This document shows, piece after piece, positions 29,124 through 37,209 of a stretch of 53,163 bases of DNA. Made by a program: the position numbers and the translations under genes. Origin of the DNA: an uncultured Granulosicoccaceae bacterium (lineage in GTDB: Bacteria; Pseudomonadota; Gammaproteobacteria; CALCKW01); assembly GCA_937925815.1 (NCBI GenBank), contig CALAMQ010000132.1:1-53163 (forward strand), given 5' to 3'. The notes beneath the pieces were generated by a model, which had not been told where the DNA came from, did no database searches, and worked only from the letters and a program-made list of their open reading frames with translations. Position 1 is the stretch's first letter. Each line of letters starts with the position of its first letter.

Positions 29124-29592
29124 TCAGACCGCGCGCGCTGAGCCACGCGCGCGCGTCCTCGGCGTCTTGCTCAAACCACGCCGCAGCACTGCCAAGGCGG
29201 AAGCTGTAACCCCAGCGGTCCATGTCTTCGAACATGCGCGCGCGGCCCACGCCCGGCAAGGTGGCGGCGAGCAAAATTTGCAAGTAACAGGTCGCGCACT
29301 CTTCAACCGCGCTGCCGCCAACATCCGTGTGCAAGCTCGCGCGCCGCTCGGGCGTCATGCACACCCAGTGACAGCCCTCGTGCGCGGCGGACTGAACCGG
29401 TGTGTCGTCGCGAACGTGCAGTCCATCTGCGATCAAACCAGCTTCTGGCTCGCCCCAAAAGCTGCCCGGAATCGCGGCACCGTCCGGGTGGTAATGCCAA
29501 CGCAGCCCATGCCCCAGGAACCAGGCTTGCAATGGCGCGGTGTCGATATCGCGCAACAATAACACGCCCGCCGGCACACCGCTCTGACTCAT
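29068..29592 (-). CDS. uncharacterised HExxH protein coupled to epmA
   Basis: 174-residue soluble protein. A HExxH metal motif (HEGCH, residues 71-75) is followed by WVCMTPERRASLHTD and, about 22 residues on, VEECATCYLQ with two acidic residues that could supply a third ligand. GSFWGEPEAGLI precedes it. No signal peptide or membrane helix. ATG 29592 overlaps the epmA stop as ATGA, so it is translated with the EF-P lysyl-transferase. E. coli EpmC, the EF-P hydroxylase, also has an HE-HW-RR pattern; a related role is possible but unproven. It may equally be a small zinc peptidase. The last 18 codons overlap psd on the other strand. Confidence 0.8.
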   Translation of the reverse strand: MSQSGVPAGVLLLRDIDTAPLQAWFLGHGLRWHYHPDGAAIPGSFWGEPEAGLIADGLHVRDDTPVQSAAHEGCHWVCMTPERRASLHTDVGGSAVEECATCYLQILLAATLPGVGRARMFEDMDRWGYSFRLGSAAAWFEQDAEDARAWLSARGLISAESGPATGPFSGARQR

Positions 29593-30548
29593 GCTCGCCC
29601 CCACGGGAAATTCAGTACCGATTCAATGTGCGCCTCGCCGAGCGCCACCATCAGCACCCGGTCGAGTCCGACCGCCATGCCGGAACACGCGGGCAAGCCG
29701 TGCGCGAGTGCTGAAATGAGGTGGTCGTCGCGCGGCGGCGCAGTGTGTCCAAGCGACGCGCGGCGCGCGCGCTCTGCGTCAAAGCGAGCACGTTGTTCTG
29801 TTGCGTCGCGCAACTCCTCGAATCCGTTAGCGAGTTCCAAACCGCCGACATAGGCCTCAACCCGCAAAGCGACTGGCCCATCGTCGCTCTCGCCAATGGC
29901 CGCGAGCGACGCCTGACTCGGCGGATAGGCATTGACGAGGGTCACGTGCGCGGGATCAAAGCGCGGCGCAACGAGTGTGCTGAAGGCATAGTCAAGCCAA
30001 CCGTCTACGTCGTCATTGTCGAGACCAATTGGCAGAGGCACGTTTGCGTCTTGCAGCTTGCGCACAATCTGATTCACCTCGACGTTGCGGGCATCAAAGC
30101 CGCCTAGCTGCTTGCAGGCTGATTCAAAAGACCAGCAGTCGCAGATCAGCTCACGGTCGAGTGCCACAGCGAGCACCGCAACTAAATCCGCGCTGATCGC
30201 GGCGAGATCAAAACCGAGTCGGTACCACTCGAGCAACGTGAACTCGGGGTTGTGGCGGTGGCCGGATTCGCCGGCTCTAAAAACCCTGGCGATCTGATAA
30301 CAATCCCCGCATCCGTCTGCGAGCAAACGCTTCATCGCAAATTCAGGCGACGTGTGCAGGTAGCCAGACGCGCTCCCGCAGGTGACGGTGGCGCTGTCGA
30401 TATGGGGGTCAGTTGTGCCCGATGCGCTGAGCATTGGGGTTTCCACTTCGAGCACATGCTCGCTTGAGAAATGTGCGCGCAAGCGCGCGAGCATCTGCGC
30501 GCGCGCGACGCGTGCCGCTTGCGACGCGGTGGGCCGCCAGGCAGCCAT
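29589..30548 (-). CDS. epmA: elongation factor P--(R)-beta-lysine ligase
   Basis: 319-residue class II lysyl-tRNA-synthetase-like protein lacking the anticodon domain (also GenX/PoxA). It activates (R)-beta-lysine and joins it to Lys34 of EF-P. Class II motif 2 is RVFRAGESGHRHNPEFTLLEWY and motif 3 is SGMAVGLDRVLM. VETPMLSASGTTDPHI near the N-terminus is typical. It lies 5 bp after efp in the same direction, a direct functional pairing. epmB is not in the window. Confidence 0.95.
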   Translation of the reverse strand: MAAWRPTASQAARVARAQMLARLRAHFSSEHVLEVETPMLSASGTTDPHIDSATVTCGSASGYLHTSPEFAMKRLLADGCGDCYQIARVFRAGESGHRHNPEFTLLEWYRLGFDLAAISADLVAVLAVALDRELICDCWSFESACKQLGGFDARNVEVNQIVRKLQDANVPLPIGLDNDDVDGWLDYAFSTLVAPRFDPAHVTLVNAYPPSQASLAAIGESDDGPVALRVEAYVGGLELANGFEELRDATEQRARFDAERARRASLGHTAPPRDDHLISALAHGLPACSGMAVGLDRVLMVALGEAHIESVLNFPWGRA

Positions 30549-30553
30549 GCGGG

Positions 30554-31120
30554 CTACTTGACCCTGGAGACGTACTCGCCGGTGCGGGTATCGCAGCGCA
30601 CCACTTCGCCCTGCTCAATGAAGAGCGGCACCTTAACCGTGGCGCCAGTCTCCAAATGCGCGGGCTTGGTGCCGCCATTGGCGGTGTCACCGCGCAGACC
30701 GGGGTCTGTTTCGACGATGGTCAGCTCAACGAAATTTGGCGCCTGAACAATCAGAGGCGAGCCATTCCATAAGGTCACCTGACACATGTCTTCTTCTTTC
30801 AACCACATCTTTGAATTGGCAACTGCCGATGCGTCGGCACCGAGCTGCTCAAAGGTTGTGGTGTTCATGAAGTGCCAGAATTCGCCGTCCGTGTAGAGGT
30901 ACTGCAGCTCGACGTCCATCACGTCCGCCGCTTCCACAGACTCACCGGACTTGAAGGTTTTCTCCACCACGCGAGCGGTCTTGAGGTTACGCACCCGCAC
31001 GCGGCTGAAGGCCTGACCCTTGCCGGGTTTAACAAACTCGTTCTCAACAATCACATGGGGATCGTTGTCGAGCATGATGCGCAAACCGCTTTTAAATTCG
31101 TTCGTGCTGTAGGTGGCCAC
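30554..31120 (-). CDS. efp: elongation factor P
   Basis: 188-residue translation factor that relieves ribosome stalling at polyproline. Three beta-barrel domains by length. The modified loop is [10 protein letters not shown] with Lys at position 34, the type acted on by EpmA (not the Arg32 type). GTG 31120 gives the family start [15 protein letters not shown] on the minus strand at 31154-31159 places transcription start about 27 nt upstream. Followed after 5 bp by epmA. Confidence 0.97.
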   Translation of the reverse strand: MATYSTNEFKSGLRIMLDNDPHVIVENEFVKPGKGQAFSRVRVRNLKTARVVEKTFKSGESVEAADVMDVELQYLYTDGEFWHFMNTTTFEQLGADASAVANSKMWLKEEDMCQVTLWNGSPLIVQAPNFVELTIVETDPGLRGDTANGGTKPAHLETGATVKVPLFIEQGEVVRCDTRTGEYVSRVK

Positions 31121-31153
31121 CGCGGAGTCTCTGCTGTTTGGGAGCAACCGAAC

Positions 31154-31159
31154 ATTATA
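31154..31159 (-). promoter_or_regulatory. -10 element of the efp promoter
   Basis: Perfect TATAAT on the minus strand about 34 bp before the efp GTG. No good -35 is seen at 16-18 bp upstream, so activator help or a weak core promoter is possible. Confidence 0.55.
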
Positions 31160-31293
31160 CGCGCATTCACCCCGCGAGCGGTGAGCCGCATGACATGTAC
31201 GACCGGTTTGCCATTCGACTACCGGCCACCACCCGCTTTAGCGGATAATGCCCGCATGAGCACCCAGGCCACTTTTCCAGGACGGGTCACCGC

Positions 31294-33186
31294 ATGACAC
31301 CCGGAAACCGCATGTTGCTGTTGATCGTCGATACCGACAGCGAGCGCGCTGCGAACATCGAAGCCCAACTGCGACACCTCGGCAGCGCAGTACACGCAAC
31401 ACAATGCGATCACTTGAGTGCACTGGATGCGGCCGCGCCACGATTTGATCTCTGCGTGCTCGCGCTCGACGGCGCGCATTCGCTAGCGAGCCTCGGCCTG
31501 CCGGCACTGCGCGAGCGCGGCCAGGATTGTCCAGTGCTGGTGCTCGGACAGCCGGCCTTCGATTGCCCGCTCGGCGCCATTCTCGCGCACGGCTTTGCCG
31601 ATTGGGTTGGCACGGATGACCCCCTGCACCTGCGCGAGTCGGCGCGTCGAGAGCTCACGACCGTGCGCGCAAAACGCCAGTCGGCGGCGCTAAGGGATGC
31701 GCTGCTGGACAGCGAACGGCGGGTCGAACGCATCATGCACAACACCCGTGACGCGCACGCCGTGATCATCGACGGCGTGCACGCCAACGCCAACAACCCC
31801 TACCTGCGTTTGCTTGACCTGGACCCCGAACACGCCACCGCCACGCCCTTTCTAGACTGCGTTGCAGACCAAGACCGCGACGCCGTGCGCGATTTGATCC
31901 GCCGCTTCTCGCGCGGTGAAGCGACTGATGAGCGCCGCACCATCGCGTTCCGCACATCGGACGGCGACGCACAATCGCTGCACACCCATTTGTCCGCCTG
32001 GGTAGGCGACGGTGAACGCGGGGTACTGGTCAGTCCACAGGCCGTGGAGCCACCCAAGGCTGACACCCCATCGCAGCAGGCAACCAAACGTAAACACGAA
32101 CCGATTGTCACAGCGCCTGTTGCATCAGCCCCGGACACGGCCGCGCCCGACGCGACGGCGCCCGACACAGCGGCGCCCGACACAGCCACACAGCGCGTGC
32201 ATGCGCCTGACGCAGCAGCGCCAGAACCCGTAACACCAGAGTCCGTAACGCCGGCCGCCATCGCCAACCCTCCTGCGCCTCCAGAGCCCAAGGAGCCGGC
32301 GGCGACTCAGAAGACTGAGCCAGTCATTAACAAGCCGCATCCCGTCGGTGGCCTCGCGGCTGAACTTGATGACACCAACACCGGGCCGGTCACAGACGCG
32401 CAAGAGACGCGCGCCACCTCACACCTCAGCCTGTCAGAGCACCGCCGCAGGCTGCGGCACGCAATCAGACACAACCATCTGCGGGTGACGCTGGAGCCAC
32501 TGACCTGCGTAGAAGACTCTTCGACACATCTTTACATCGACACGGCAGCAGATGACAGCCTGCCCGGCATCGACAGCGGCACGGCACTACGCCGCTTGGC
32601 GGACCGCGTCAGCCTCGCGCCGGCATTGGACAGGTGGCAGTTATTTGTCGCAAGCCGGCAAGCAGCCCAACAGTTTGCAGCCAAATCAACAGCCGGCAAA
32701 CGACGTCCCGCGGCACAGGCCACGGTCACGCTGCACGTGCCAATGACCCATCGCGCAATGCATGACCCCGCTCTGCCAGATTGGCTGGCGCAACTGGCTG
32801 GCCAGTACCCAACTATCCGTCACACCCTGTGGTTACCCTTGCGCAGCGCGCGCACCGCACAAACGGAAACAATCTCCCTGCGCGCACAACTCGACGACAT
32901 TGGCATGCGCCTGTGTCTGTACGACGCCTTCCAACACGCCGGCGACCTGCCCGATTTGCGAGCGCTGGCACCGCATGACATCTGCATGCATGCCGGCGTA
33001 CTCGAGGCATGGGCCAACGGCAAGTTCTCCGATGAAAACGTGCAAAGACTGGTCACATTGCTACGCTCACAGGGGACACGCAGCATCAGCTCGACAAGGC
33101 ATGTGGAATTAAGCGAAGAGATAGCGACGCGGCTCGGCTTTTGCATTGTTTCCTCTGCAAAAGCCATCGAATCCGTCGGCGTCTGA
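31294..33186 (+). CDS. degenerate receiver-PAS-EAL signalling protein (FimX-like architecture)
   Basis: 630 residues. Residues about 6-125 look like a response-regulator receiver (LLLIVDTDSERAANIEAQL), but the phospho-acceptor Asp is not in its usual place. About 140-235 resembles a PAS domain (MHNTRDAHAVIIDG...). About 240-345 is a Pro/Ala-rich linker with repeated APDTAAPD units. About 370-625 follows the EAL-domain helix/strand pattern (LRVTLEPLTCVEDSS, VTLHVPMTHRAMHDP, LRAQLDDIGMRLCLYD) without the EAL motif or most metal ligands. It is thus a probable c-di-GMP sensor or protein-protein platform rather than an enzyme. ATG 31294 or 31312 may start it. Divergent from efp. Confidence 0.7.
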   Translation: MTPGNRMLLLIVDTDSERAANIEAQLRHLGSAVHATQCDHLSALDAAAPRFDLCVLALDGAHSLASLGLPALRERGQDCPVLVLGQPAFDCPLGAILAHGFADWVGTDDPLHLRESARRELTTVRAKRQSAALRDALLDSERRVERIMHNTRDAHAVIIDGVHANANNPYLRLLDLDPEHATATPFLDCVADQDRDAVRDLIRRFSRGEATDERRTIAFRTSDGDAQSLHTHLSAWVGDGERGVLVSPQAVEPPKADTPSQQATKRKHEPIVTAPVASAPDTAAPDATAPDTAAPDTATQRVHAPDAAAPEPVTPESVTPAAIANPPAPPEPKEPAATQKTEPVINKPHPVGGLAAELDDTNTGPVTDAQETRATSHLSLSEHRRRLRHAIRHNHLRVTLEPLTCVEDSSTHLYIDTAADDSLPGIDSGTALRRLADRVSLAPALDRWQLFVASRQAAQQFAAKSTAGKRRPAAQATVTLHVPMTHRAMHDPALPDWLAQLAGQYPTIRHTLWLPLRSARTAQTETISLRAQLDDIGMRLCLYDAFQHAGDLPDLRALAPHDICMHAGVLEAWANGKFSDENVQRLVTLLRSQGTRSISSTRHVELSEEIATRLGFCIVSSAKAIESVGV

Positions 33187-33192
33187 GTCAAG

Positions 33193-33208
33193 CGAATTTC
33201 CGAATTTC
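33193..33208. repeat. two tandem copies of CGAATTTC
   Basis: Back-to-back octamers just after the stop of the EAL-like gene, in the AT-rich stretch ahead of the Cas6-like gene. Could be a protein-binding site; no known operator recognised. Confidence 0.5.
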
Positions 33209-33261
33209 GCCACTTGACAATACGGATAATTTGGCATAGCTTAAATCTTGATCGTTCGTTC

Positions 33262-33267
33262 TATAAT
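33262..33267 (+). promoter_or_regulatory. -10 element upstream of the Cas6-like gene
   Basis: Perfect TATAAT about 99 bp before the ATG at 33366, in a locally AT-rich stretch that contrasts with the GC-rich surroundings. No consensus -35 at 17 bp; a TTGACA at 33214-33219 lies too far upstream for this -10 but could pair with TAGCTT at 33237. At least one sigma-70-type promoter is likely. Confidence 0.55.
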
Positions 33268-33294
33268 TAAGTCGAACCATTTTGATGCACATTA

Positions 33295-33345
33295 CGCCCG
33301 ACCTCTCTCAATGCGAGGATTGCAAAGAGAGAATTAGCAAGGGCG
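33295..33345 (+). other. structured leader (nested hairpin) of the Cas6-like gene
   Basis: CGCCC (33295-33299) pairs with GGGCG (33341-33345); inside, CTCTCT (33303-33308) pairs with AGAGAG (33326-33331) and CAAT (33309-33312) with ATTG (33319-33322). It lies in the predicted 5' untranslated RNA between the -10 and the ribosome site AAGGGA (33355-33360). A Cas6-type protein could bind or cleave such a hairpin, giving self-regulation; this is speculation from position only. Confidence 0.4.
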
Positions 33346-33365
33346 TCTGACCACAAGGGACTCTC

Positions 33366-35045
33366 ATGGACGATGATTTCCGGACCGATGAACCAGCACT
33401 GCCGATTGCGCAGCTTCTGCCAATTCGCTCGACAACAGTAACTCTGCAGTTCACCGGCGCGTCGCAGCCAAAATTCTTTCACCAAGCCAGCTTGGCGGCC
33501 TTTGTGCGCCACTTGCTGCGTGAACCCCCAGAATTTGACACCCTGCTCCGAATTCAATGCCTAGAAACGGGCCGCACACAATTTGCGCCCGGCGATCACT
33601 ACAGCTTTTCTATTGTCAGCCTCGCTGGCGGTGAAAACCTGCTCGATGAGCTGATTCGAAGCCTCCAAATGCTTCCTGATTCAGCACTTCGGCGTGAACG
33701 GCGAATTTGCTTCCGCGACAACTTGCGCTTTATCTCGGTCCGCGATGATTTCACCGGCCAACCGGTCAGCGGCATAGAAGAATTATCAGTACTCGACGCC
33801 GATTCGCTGGTCACTATGGCCAGCGACTTGGCGAGTCAAAACGCGAACGGCTTGCGTGTGTCATTGCAATCACCCGTGCGGCTGCTCAAAGACAAGAGCC
33901 AGCGGCTGAATTCGCGCGGTGAATCGCGCTACTGCCACAATGCCGAGGACCTTGAGCCGGCACTGTTGATCAACCGGGTGCGCGACAGCTTTGCAGATTT
34001 GTTGCGCCGACGCGGCTGTGACTACCTGCCGCCGCGCGCGGCAGCGCCGGAAGTGAGTTATCAAAAATCAGACGTCTTCTGGCTGGACGGCATTTACAAC
34101 GACCCAGGTGCACGCGACCGCGGCATGGGCGGCCTGTGTGGTCAGCTCACCATCGACGGCGTTGCGCAGCTCTCTGAAGATTGGTGGCAGCTGCTCACTC
34201 TTGGGCAGTTCACCGGCATCGGCCAACGCACCTCACAAGGCTGGGGTCGCTACTCGCTTGGGGAAGCCGGCACGAATTGGGCAGTGCGCGATGACGTTAC
34301 ACGCAGCACCAGCCCGATTCGGCAAATCGTTGCAGACAAGAATTTGCTCACGGCCTACTACCACTGCCTGTTTGAGCAAGAGCAGCTCGGCCGCGCGGGT
34401 GACTTGAACCCGCCGGAACCGGAACCCGCTATTGCAGACCCCGTGACGGTGTTACGCGAACAGTTCGACGCGCTTGAAGCGAAGCAATACACAGTGCCTC
34501 GCCCGCAGCAATTCACCGCCAGAGACCAACAACCTGTCTCCATTCCGCAATTGATTGATCGCGTGATGCAGCAAGCAACGTTGCAGGTGTTACTGCCGGC
34601 ACTGACGCATTTGCAAGCCTCCGGTCGCGTTCAATCCAACGTGAATGAGCTCGCGCAATCCTTTATTGATTCGCAAGCGCTGCACCGGCGGCTCGAGGCG
34701 ACAGAACCGTTTGCGTCCAGTCGCAGTGCTGCGGCAATTTGTGATGCAAGGCAAGTGGCTACCCATCTCAGTGCCGTTTTTGGCGACGACCCGGTCATGG
34801 AATACATCGAATCGTGGCTCGCGGCCGACGAAAACAATCCAGGCGTGACCCTCGGATCACCCCTTGTGTCATTGGTTGGCCAAGCCATTGGCATGGAGCC
34901 CATCGCCGCTGAAGCGTGGCAGGAGTTGTCTGGACCAGTTCAGCGGCAGCACCACGGGTCTCACCGCGCGAACAAAGGCGTGCGCATTCGGTCGCGCTCA
35001 CCCTACCGCCAATACAACACCAACGCACCAAAGACCGGCACCTGA
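33366..35045 (+). CDS. orphan Cas6-like protein fused to a degenerate reverse-transcriptase-like region
   Basis: 559 residues. Residues about 1-300 read as a Cas6/RAMP domain: FHQASLAAFVRHLL near the start, SPVRLLKDK in the middle, GMGGLCGQLTIDG and the glycine-rich loop LGQFTGIGQRTSQGWGRY (279-296) at the end. Residues about 365-415 resemble RT motifs 0/1: QYTVPRPQ, then IPQLIDRVMQQATLQVLLPAL. ICDAR (458-462) sits where motif A would fall, and GVTLGSPLVSLVGQAIGM (493-510) resembles motif B (GxPQGSPLSPLL). No YxDD follows; a basic tail ends the protein. Cas6-RT-Cas1 fusions are known (Marinomonas type III). Here Cas1, Cas2 and any array are missing. AAGGGA precedes ATG. The Cas6 part is fairly clear; the RT part is less certain. 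Confidence 0.7.
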   Translation: MDDDFRTDEPALPIAQLLPIRSTTVTLQFTGASQPKFFHQASLAAFVRHLLREPPEFDTLLRIQCLETGRTQFAPGDHYSFSIVSLAGGENLLDELIRSLQMLPDSALRRERRICFRDNLRFISVRDDFTGQPVSGIEELSVLDADSLVTMASDLASQNANGLRVSLQSPVRLLKDKSQRLNSRGESRYCHNAEDLEPALLINRVRDSFADLLRRRGCDYLPPRAAAPEVSYQKSDVFWLDGIYNDPGARDRGMGGLCGQLTIDGVAQLSEDWWQLLTLGQFTGIGQRTSQGWGRYSLGEAGTNWAVRDDVTRSTSPIRQIVADKNLLTAYYHCLFEQEQLGRAGDLNPPEPEPAIADPVTVLREQFDALEAKQYTVPRPQQFTARDQQPVSIPQLIDRVMQQATLQVLLPALTHLQASGRVQSNVNELAQSFIDSQALHRRLEATEPFASSRSAAAICDARQVATHLSAVFGDDPVMEYIESWLAADENNPGVTLGSPLVSLVGQAIGMEPIAAEAWQELSGPVQRQHHGSHRANKGVRIRSRSPYRQYNTNAPKTGT

Positions 35046-35135
35046 CAGACAAGATGACGCCTCGAACGCAGCGACACCACACGTGCGCTGCGCGCTGGGA
35101 TATGCTCGGCAGACAGTCAAACCGATACGCCTTGC

Positions 35136-36125
35136 ATGCACGCCATCCTCTGTGACAATTACGGCCCTGTCGACACCTTGCGCTACGCAGAAATCGCCAG
35201 CCCCTCTCCGGACACCGGTGAGGTACTGGTCAAAATACACGCAGCGGGCGTGAATTTTCCGGACGCACTGTTGGTACAGGGCTTGTATCAGGCCAAACCC
35301 CAATTGCCCTTCGTGCCTGGCATGGAGTTCTGCGGTGAAGTTGTCGCACTGGGTGAAGGCGTCAATTCGCCTGCCATCGGGCAGCGCGTCATCGGATTCA
35401 ATCCACATTTCGGGGCCTTTGCTGAGTACACGGTTGCGCCCGTGCAATGCCTCTACCCTGTTGACAGTGCAATCAGCGACAGCCAGGCGGCAAACCTCTT
35501 GTGCGCCCATGGCACGGCGCAACACGCGCTAACGCAGCGCGCACATCTGCAACCGGGTGAACAGGTTCTCGTGCTCGGCGCCGCGGGTGGCACCGGACTC
35601 GCAGCCGTGCAAATTGCCAAGGCTATGGGCGCGAGCGTCATTGCCGCTGCATCCACGCCGGGGAAATGTGAACTCGCGAAAACGCAGGGTGCAGACCACG
35701 TCATCAATTACGCGCGCGAAGACCTCAAAGATCGCGTTCGCGAGATCACGCACGGCGCAGGCGTGAATGTCGTCTACGACCCAGTCGGCGGTGACGCTTT
35801 TGACACCAGCTGCCGCGTGATGGCCCGCGGCGGTCGCCTACTCGTGATTGGATTTGCCAGCGGCCGTATCCCAAGCCTACCGGTGAACCTCGCACTGGTA
35901 AAAGAATTCAGTGTGGTTGGGGTCTTCTGGGGCAACTTCGTCGCAAACGACGCCGCGCAATCAGCAGCGAATGTCGCCGAACTATTGCAATGGCACCGTG
36001 AAGGCAAGATCACGGTATCGGTCGAGCGCAGCTACCCGCTGGCCGAGACCGCAGCGGCACTCAATCACGTTGTGTCGCGGCGGGTGACGGGCAAAGTGGC
36101 GATCACAGTCTCCCGAGCTGACTGA
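35136..36125 (+). CDS. NADPH:quinone oxidoreductase family protein
   Basis: 329-residue zinc-free medium-chain dehydrogenase. An N-terminal GroES-like domain (AGVNFPDALLVQGLYQ, FVPGMEFCGEV) is followed by a Rossmann domain with LGAAGGTGLAAVQIAK. No structural-zinc cysteine cluster is present. Close to the QOR/Qor-like group acting on quinones, enones or acyl thioesters; substrate not readable. It starts 90 bp after the Cas6-like gene in the same direction and ends 10 bp from the convergent AEC transporter. Confidence 0.9.
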   Translation: MHAILCDNYGPVDTLRYAEIASPSPDTGEVLVKIHAAGVNFPDALLVQGLYQAKPQLPFVPGMEFCGEVVALGEGVNSPAIGQRVIGFNPHFGAFAEYTVAPVQCLYPVDSAISDSQAANLLCAHGTAQHALTQRAHLQPGEQVLVLGAAGGTGLAAVQIAKAMGASVIAAASTPGKCELAKTQGADHVINYAREDLKDRVREITHGAGVNVVYDPVGGDAFDTSCRVMARGGRLLVIGFASGRIPSLPVNLALVKEFSVVGVFWGNFVANDAAQSAANVAELLQWHREGKITVSVERSYPLAETAAALNHVVSRRVTGKVAITVSRAD

Positions 36126-36135
36126 GCGCTAACCC

Positions 36136-37086
36136 TCATACCCACCCTGCCAGACGGAAACCCATCAGGCCCAAGCTCGTGAAGACAATAGACGCAAGCG
36201 TGCTGACTACGATGATGTTTGACGCAAGGCTGTCATTGCCGCCAAACGCCCTGACCATGATATAGCTCGCGCTGGCGGTCGGAGCGGACACCATCAGAAA
36301 CACCAACACCAACTCCATACCTTCGAGCCCCACCATCAACGCGAGTCCCACGACAATGACCGGTGACAGGATGGCCTTTCCAAGGGTGGCGAGTACGGTA
36401 TTGTGCGGAGCCGCGTGCAAAGCACCAAAATTCAGTGCAGCGCCTGCACACAGAAGTGCAAGCGGCAAAACCATCTGCCCAAGGTAGTCGAAAGTGGTGA
36501 GCAAGACAGTCGGCACTGGCAAACCAACGCCACGCGTAACACCACCTGCGAGAATGCCGAGAATCAGCGGATTGCGCGCCACACCGACCAACCCCGAACG
36601 CCAATCGCTGCGGCCATTGATGTAGTGGTTGAGCACCACCACCGCGATAACGTTATACAAGATCGTCACCACACCCAAATACAACACCACCGCTGCAACC
36701 CCAGCCTCGCCAAAGGCGTTTAAGCAATAAGCGAGGCCAACCACACCCATGTTCGCGCGGTACGCACCCTGCACAACCACGCCGCGTTCGCCTTGGTCGC
36801 TGACCAACACGCGCACTATCGCGATCATTAACGCGCACACCAAGACGGTGCCGATCACGCCGACAAACAGCATCCGCGCACTGCTGCCAGCGCCATCGGG
36901 CGACGTCACCATTTTCTCAAACAGCATCGCGGGCAGCGCCACGTTGAACACCAGCCACGAGGCGCGCCCCAAGAATGCGTCGTCCACTCGCCCCGCGCGC
37001 ATGAGCAACGCACCGAGCACCATGAGAATCAATATCGGCGCGGTGACAGCGAGAGCGAAGAGCGACAGCGAGAGGACATCAGACAC
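36136..37086 (-). CDS. AEC (auxin efflux carrier) family transporter
   Basis: 316-residue inner-membrane protein with about ten hydrophobic helices in two five-helix halves. FNVALPAMLFEKM in the first half and GLPVPTVLLTTFDYLGQMVLPLALLCAGAAL at the repeat boundary are typical of AEC permeases. Bacterial members export or import malate, malonate or other organic anions. Starts at GTG 37086. The upstream 318 bp holds a hairpin cluster and tRNA terminator. Confidence 0.9.
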   Translation of the reverse strand: MSDVLSLSLFALAVTAPILILMVLGALLMRAGRVDDAFLGRASWLVFNVALPAMLFEKMVTSPDGAGSSARMLFVGVIGTVLVCALMIAIVRVLVSDQGERGVVVQGAYRANMGVVGLAYCLNAFGEAGVAAVVLYLGVVTILYNVIAVVVLNHYINGRSDWRSGLVGVARNPLILGILAGGVTRGVGLPVPTVLLTTFDYLGQMVLPLALLCAGAALNFGALHAAPHNTVLATLGKAILSPVIVVGLALMVGLEGMELVLVFLMVSAPTASASYIMVRAFGGNDSLASNIIVVSTLASIVFTSLGLMGFRLAGWV

Positions 37087-37209
37087 AGGAGGGACCAGAG
37101 AATGGAATAGGCACGCGCCTCGACGTGTCGTGCCGCCGAGGGAGGCCCGCCATCATAGCGTGCAGTGGTATGGCAGTGGAGGTCACAGTTTGGCGAATTC
37201 TCACCCTTC

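Noticed and set aside
34860-35135. A frameshift hiding the RT catalytic YxDD motif
   Set aside because: Both other plus-strand frames to 35130 were read; neither shows YxDD or a continuation of RT motifs.
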